A DNA stretch of 64,000 nt from Ascaris suum (lineage: Eukaryota > Nematoda > Chromadorea > Rhabditida > Ascarididae), in the NCBI GenBank assembly GCA_013433145.1, contig CM024175.1, positions 4,386,516 to 4,450,515 of the forward strand, in the 5' to 3' direction. Positions 57,858-64,000 of this stretch are shown piece by piece (within the stretch, counting starts at the first letter, position 1; each line of letters opens with the position of its first letter). The notes beneath the pieces are model-generated. The model was not told the DNA's origin. It saw only the letters and a list, made by a program, of their open reading frames with translations, and did not search any database. Position numbers and translations under genes: made by a program.

Positions 57858-58319
57858 CTGGTACATAGGTGCGCACTAGTAAACACCATTATCATGCAGT
57901 GAAAAATTCGTCAATGTCATTCAATTTTCTCTCATTCTCCCAACCGTTTGCTCTAAAAAGATGGATACCCTGTCATTACATTCAAAAACGCAGTCGAAGC
58001 CTTGTGTTGGTTGGCTTCTTCGAATAGAATAAAGGAAAGATGTGATTATACACTGCTGCATTCGTTCTTCTACAAATGTTGCGACGACCGGGCGCTTGCG
58101 AAGGAAAAAAGGTGCGGGCTGGCTATAATGTTTTTCAGTAGCGCCTGGCGGAGGAAGCTTCTGCCACCAACCACAAATGGGGAGGTAAAAAGTAGTGTGA
58201 AGGCACATCACCTGACATCTACAAATGCATCTCACAGTTTCTGAATCCATTCGATGCAGGTTGAAGTGAACTTGAAGTCGAGGCTGCCGTGAAACTTGAG
58301 CACTCAGTGAACGAGTAGC

Positions 58320-58386
58320 TCACATTGACATTGCCCGCCGGAAAACAGTCAATAAAAGTTTTTATTCACTGGCTGTGTCAATGTGA
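58320..58386. repeat. Nested hairpin
   Basis: 11-bp perfect arms TCACATTGACA (58320-58330) and TGTCAATGTGA (58376-58386) enclose a second imperfect stem around CAGT-AATAAAA / TTTTATT-CACTG. A smaller hairpin (AAAACGATTG / CAATCGTTTT) lies at 58673-58708. Confidence 0.7.
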
Positions 58387-59745
58387 AAAGTTTTTCTTGA
58401 ATTTTAGTGGAGTCTAAAACTTTTTTATTTTTCCTGAAGTAACACGGCCATTAGGCAATTTGACACGTTTATTCGCTCAGAAGAACAAGCAGCCTGCTGA
58501 GTTTCTGTGATTACAGAAGGCCATCAAGGGACGCACAAAATACGAGCGAATGAAGAGTGCAATACCCCATTTGTTTATTCAGCCGCCGAATTAGCGCCAT
58601 TATCGAAGACGAATAGGTAAAAAGCAATAAAAGCCACGAGTGACAAAATACGATCTCCTAGTTGTACTCAACAAAACGATTGTTTTGTGTTGCTAAAGCA
58701 ATCGTTTTAAAACGTGATCACAACAATTTTAGGTTGTTGCAAAATGTCGAAAAAAAGCTCTCTCATTACTTCTGACTGAGTATTTCATGTTGCTACTAAC
58801 GCCTGTTTGCTATTTTTCTGCCGCTTTTGAAAACAGCTGCAAGCGCATGCCACTGCCACAGAATTTGAGAACTACGAAACATTTTTTCTTAACCAATGTT
58901 TTTACAGTCGCGTTCTCCCTCTTTTCTAATCAAACTTCAAACGAACGCGATGACAAGGTTTCTTGAATCTGAGCTTATTCATCAAGAGCAAGATGGCATG
59001 TTATGTTGCCTCTATGCTCGATCTCCAAAAAAGCACTATTTTCTGTCTGTCTAATGAGAAATGAATTTAACTGCGACAAAAAATTGTGAGGGTGATTTAT
59101 GCTTCCAAGTTTCCGACGTTCCTCATTGACAAATTCGCAACAAAAAATCAAGTGTAACTGTTAGATACGTTCTTTTTGCGTTGAGTTCCGCAAAAGTTGC
59201 ATCGTTCAATTAGTCGACTCACGAAATTATGTAATTGGATATGCTTTTGTGGAGTTACGGAGTTGGACCGCTTACCCAAAAACGGTGAGTGACCACCAAT
59301 GTATGCTCATTGGAACAGGACAACAACTGAAAAGTGACGATAAAGCATAATCAACTTACACATTAGTAGCAACTTTATGTTCATTTTAGTGCATTTTTTT
59401 CGCGTTGTCGCTGAAGATAGGAATGGCGATAAATTAACGCTCAGGAATAACGGCTGCAATTTGCCCTTCCCAATGCCATTTTCTGGATTCGATATTTCTT
59501 CCTGCTTTCAGCCGCACTTATGCGATTTCTCTTGCAGCACTAATTTATCCAAGGCTAGTGCAACTATCCTAGCAATCCCCTATATGCTAACGTGTGTTTC
59601 CAGACACATGCAATCTCACTTTGTTCCGTATGCCTGCCGTTCAAGATCCCTTGGACTTTATCTTTAGTACCTCACTTCAAATATCACAACACGATGAACT
59701 CTTTTGGAGACGGCTCCCCTCCAATATCGACTTTTAGTCAGATGA
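58387..59745. other. No recognisable gene
   Basis: AT-rich. A + frame at 59377-59667 and an alternative one after the acceptor GTGTTTCCAG near 59604 may belong to the candidate exon that follows, but the frames do not join without an indel. Confidence 0.35.
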
Positions 59746-59934
59746 AATTCGAGGGAGGTTAAGGATGCAGCAGAGCAAGAAAAACGGAGAATTCTGCAAA
59801 TGCCACACAGCCATTATTCACGACTGGAAAGAACCAGCATAGAGGGATGCAATGTAACCACTGCAGATCAATCATTCGCATCACCCGAATCACCTCTTTC
59901 TATTGAGATCGATGAGAAAAAATGCAGAAATTGA
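59746..59934 (+). CDS. Candidate exon or 3' coding end, unidentified
   Basis: Open for 62 codons to TGA at 59932-59934, without an internal Met start. The composition is hydrophilic: KDAAEQEKRRILQMPHSHY, then LERTSIEG, then SFASPESPLSIEIDEKKC, as in a cytoplasmic region. The preceding 60 bp read on in a frame one base away (MNSFGDGSPPISTFSQMKFE), which suggests a single-base indel near 59750. No family recognised. Confidence 0.25.
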   Translation, partial: NSREVKDAAEQEKRRILQMPHSHYSRLERTSIEGCNVTTADQSFASPESPLSIEIDEKKCRN

Positions 59935-62900
59935 CAATTCACCATTACAGCCTTATAATGACTCTATTTATGCTCAAATTAGTACTTGTGGTCGCACTCA
60001 CGTTGCAATTTTCTCCTCTGCTTCCGCTTATGTCTGAGAAGGAGGAAGCCTGTCGATCATCCCATGCCGATAGCCTGGCTAGAAAAAATAAAGCGATCAG
60101 AATGCAGTGCCTGCCTGCCCTGATAAACTAAGCTACGAATCAAGGGCATTTTATTGCGCTAAGGTATCTGCTTGTGCAACTGCGCCAAAAAATAGCCGAT
60201 TGCATGCATAAACTACAACTTTTTGAGTTGGCGTCCGCACAGGCTGTCAATAAGAAAAGCACTCTTATTGTTATTTAGCTGTTTTCGAAATGCACGGAAA
60301 CGGTTGCTGCGTCCGGCTAATTGCACTGAAAAGTTTGCACTCATCAACATGTTTCTCAACTTATTCCCTAGTAGAGAAAGTGCTCATTGACTTCCGTTTT
60401 GGAGTATTGTAATTCACTCCAAACCTGACATCAATTACTCGGCAATCGAACAACTTTTTCAAAAGTGCGAAGTGGAACCCCTAATTGAGCAGAGTAAGCA
60501 ATTGTTAAGGCACATTCTCTATGAGAAATTTTCAACGGCACTTCTTGCAACAACAAAAAATCTCTAAGATTTATTCTGCTGGTTTTCACCTCCTCCAACC
60601 GCCTTTCAATTCCAACATCGGAAACATATTCGTACTCTGTGTGAATGCATTTCTGTTTTTGATGTAGAGTTGTTCACGAATTGGGCATTTTTTTTCTTCG
60701 GTGTCCGTCTGAGTGCTGTAAAGGAAAAAGAAATTGACGAACCGGTTCAATATAGAAAGCTTCACAAATGTTGCCCGCACTACTACCGAACGGAAAAAAT
60801 GCACATAATGCGAAGCGTCGATAAATGCAAAATAATGTGAACCATAACGATGCTAAATCAATTTGGAAACCGACGTTTGTTTGCGCTAGAAAAAACTGCG
60901 CAATTCGTTTTACTAAAGAGAATCACAAATAATTGCGCTAAGCGTGCGCTATATTCAGTACACTGGAACGATCAGACAATCAAAATTCTGTGATAACATG
61001 CTCAAACAGTGATTACAATAAAGCGGACTAGGAAACGACGTTGAGGCTGGAGCACTCGATGAATCAAACGAATACTTATATGCACACAGGCATTATGAAA
61101 TGATGGTACTAGACTCGCAAGGATCAGATAACCCCTACCTCTTTGTCCATTTGCCACTTTCTATTATGCATTCATCAAGAATAAATGGTTCAAAGAATAT
61201 GTGAAGATAGAGGATAGACGGGACACTGGACGGTACGAAATTAAAAAGCGCCATTGAAGTTTGAAGTGATATTTTATGAGTGGAATGATTCTTAATTCAC
61301 TTTCGAGTACTCCTCGCGAATTATGATATATGCATGGATGAATAAAACTGACGTAGACGAGAAATTCACTAATTGCAATGGAATCATTCAATGAAGCGAT
61401 TCTTTCATAACATTTCGAATTGTTTAAACAGGCGTCCAAATTTTCGCTCTTAATGAACGTTAAACAAACTATTAAATCGTATGAGGTGAAAGTGTTGTGC
61501 GAATTGTTTTCGCCTGTCAAGAATCCCCGAATAGTACTGCTAGACTCTACACATTTTTTCAGTGACCATTTTACAGACTGCATCACTTATGAAACAGTAA
61601 TTTGCGAAACAGCTACTAGCCAGGTCAGTCAATATTACGCCTACTTGTTTTGACGACAAGCGTCGAAAAAATACCCATGGACTGATGCAAACGACCAAAT
61701 GTGTGCAAACTGGCAAGAAGTTTTGTGCGTTAAGCTCCTTTTTTCGTGAGACCTATTTGAAGCTTGATTGCATTTCTAGCCCCCCAAACTTCTTTTGCTC
61801 ATTTCCTCTCTCTTTCTCAAAATTCAGACCGTCTGCGCCACAATTATAATGCACTTTCTCAGGTTCTGGGGCTATCATATGCTCGCATTTTGGAATACAC
61901 ATTTACCCTTCGTAGTGTTTTGTAAGAAAACTCCACTCTGAACCTGTAAGCGTCATATTTTCTGCTTGTCTGCCAGGGAACGCTTATGCCTTCTATCAGC
62001 ACCTCTTTTTGCGCCTTCCTTCTATGCCTTCTGCGCAAATTTACCGGAACGTTTCGAACAAGAAGCAGTCGCAATTGGAAACATGTGGCGAATTGAAAAC
62101 TGTATTTAAGATGAGGGCAAAACTGTTTCTGCAGCAGTGCTCGAGTCTTCTTCCAAGCGACTCAGCGCAGCGATCATTCTTTTCTACTTTCCCGTTAATT
62201 CCACTCGCTATTTTTAATATTTTCTACGAGGTTGACCATTCTATACATCATGTATTCAGTAGCTATTAGAGGGCATTTCACCCATCCTTCCAGTCTTCCA
62301 TCGTTTCGTTGGGACAAACCTAGTGAACTTTAAACTTGGCAGTCGAGACGAGAAGCAGTAACGATTCGATTCATAGCTCTCTCGAATTTCTATTTCCCTT
62401 GTCCATTGGTTTAACAATTACTTACTGACTTGAAAATCCTCGTGCAATATTGCAGCCTCACCTAGGAGGAATGTTTTCATTTGTAATGCTGAACGGCCAG
62501 TCTTAATTATACGTGAATCATTACCAACTCAGTCCAGACAAATTCCGCTCACAATTATGAATTAAAATTAAGCATTCTGTGGAATTTTATAGAATGTCTA
62601 TAAATGGTTGTCTCATCTGACATATCCAGAGAATCTGAGGTCAGATTATGGAATATGAGTATAAAGTTATGCGGAAGTGGTTCAAACCGTGGATTGAGAA
62701 GTACTTAAGCCAAGGTGAAAATCTCAACTTATGAGGAATCTACTTCCACGATCCTATTACCACCTTCTCAAGCACTTTTAATAGAGACTTCAAATGTAGC
62801 GAGCAAGATAAACGGCCAGAAAGCATCTGTCGTTCTCATGTGAGCAACTCCTGGTACAACGCTTTCATTTATTTAGGAATCTGTGTCTCGTATGTGGAAT

Positions 62901-64000
62901 CGACCCAGAGAATTAATTAACGTGTGACTTTTGCAACCCGTTGATCGGAATGAGAATTTTTTTCTCATAGCTCGTTAGCAAATCTGAACAAGTAGAGAAG
63001 CTTGCCAGCATAGGTGACATGACATGCTCTCATGTATCAGCCTAATCTCATCAAGCGATTTGACGACTTAGCAAAAATTAAGAGATATTCGACAAAGCGC
63101 CTTCAATTCAGTTAGCTGACCTTTTGCAAGCCTGCTGCATAAGGTTTCTTCCATAGCCATACCAATATAAAATTTAAAATCGGCTGATGTAAGAAGTAAG
63201 CGAGATTTTTTCACCTTCACGTACTTATAATTTCTATTGAAGATGCTCGATTGATGTGAATCATCCCTTTGGATGCCAATCACTGTGGGCCTTTTAATCC
63301 GAAAATTTCGCGATCTGACTTCAGGAATTCAAAGTTGAAATTGAATAACAGTCAGGCAGTCACGTACATGCACAGATCAGAGCAGACACGATGTTCAGTC
63401 GCTTTTGCAAAGCAAATTTGTTAAAGCATTTAAAGCAACGCTTATAATGCCTCACATTTTAAGCAATACTACCAATCGCACTAATTTCTGTAGTACTCCG
63501 CTTTTCTTTCTTCAGTGCCTGGAAAAGCTTAACTCAGCAGATAGGATTACGTTTGCAAATTTCAGACACACTTAAACAACAATCGGTATTTTAGAAGTTC
63601 ACGGACGGAATTAAAACTTGCTTTGCGGGGTAGCAATACACGACGTAGATTTAAGGCTATCAAAAAGACAAACAGGAAACCAAGTACTGCAACGGGAGCA
63701 TAAAAGGTATTCGATGGTAGTTCGCTTTGCGAATTTATCTTTACAAAACTCTATGAAAGAATAGTATCTTTAAAAGTCTGAGGGTGATGGCTTTGAAGGT
63801 TACGATTTCTATGCTATGACAACTTTTTACCTTCTTTTCTTGTTTTGTTGATAGCATCGACAGAGTCGCTATTTCTTTTTTCCCTTGAACTAAAGACAAA
63901 TGGATTTACGATGAACTGGAACAATGGATCTGCATCGAGGAGCACAGATTTTAAAATGTTCCCAACCCTCAAAAATTAAAATTTGCTAGCGTTGCTTTGA
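59935..64000. other. No recognisable gene
   Basis: AT-rich with scattered short frames, for example 61164-61586 (-), 140 codons, with no domain. A short + frame at 59922-60131 starts with a hydrophobic segment (LMLKLVLVVALTLQF-like), but the context is unclear. Confidence 0.35.

Overview
The window looks like nuclear DNA from a nematode, probably a parasitic strongylid such as a hookworm. It is AT-rich with large introns. Splice acceptors are of the TTTCAG type, often without a long polypyrimidine tract. The one gene I can model end to end is a nematode-specific seven-helix chemoreceptor of the Sra superfamily (Sra/Srab/Srb/Sre), most like Sre. The mobile elements are BEL/Pao LTR retrotransposons. 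Species is not determinable by eye. No operons, CRISPR arrays, rRNA or tRNA genes were seen.

Layout. 1-620: 3' part of an old BEL/Pao gag (zinc knuckles) that begins outside the window. 620-6500: no recognised gene; one possible terminal exon at 3864-4064 and a CT/AT microsatellite at 4.37-4.51 kb. 6596-37940: the chemoreceptor gene on the + strand, six exons over 31 kb. Five of the six exons join in matching phase on at least one copy; the 3' end of exon 5 is uncertain. Its middle part, exons 3 and 4, is present twice: copy A at 11392-15974, and copy B at 21699-25002 plus 32782-34064. Between A and B lies BEL-1 (15975-21698, + strand, 5' LTR present, 3' end missing). Inside B lies BEL-2 (25003-32776, - strand, both LTRs, 5-bp target duplication CTATT). 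Copy A (4583 bp) keeps the empty BEL-2 site, and copy B without BEL-2 (4587 bp) keeps the empty BEL-1 site, so the two copies are reciprocal. This may be a true tandem duplication, or two haplotypes placed end to end by the assembler.

38-64 kb has no recognisable family. The best gene evidence there is an unidentified minus-strand multi-exon gene (48948-51482). Weaker candidate exons lie near 46.2-46.8, 57.7 and 59.75-59.93 kb. A pair of inverted ~700-bp homologous arms (52460-53175 and 54150-54860) has a mosaic pattern of divergence.

The duplicate copies differ mainly by single-base insertions and deletions, including inside coding exons. Many apparent frameshifts may therefore be consensus errors rather than biological lesions. 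I found no clearly novel gene system. The most informative signals are the reciprocal BEL insertions in the duplicated exon block, a TATA box sitting in the loop of a hairpin shared by three BEL LTRs, a 75-bp-arm foldback in the chemoreceptor intron, and the inverted mosaic repeat.
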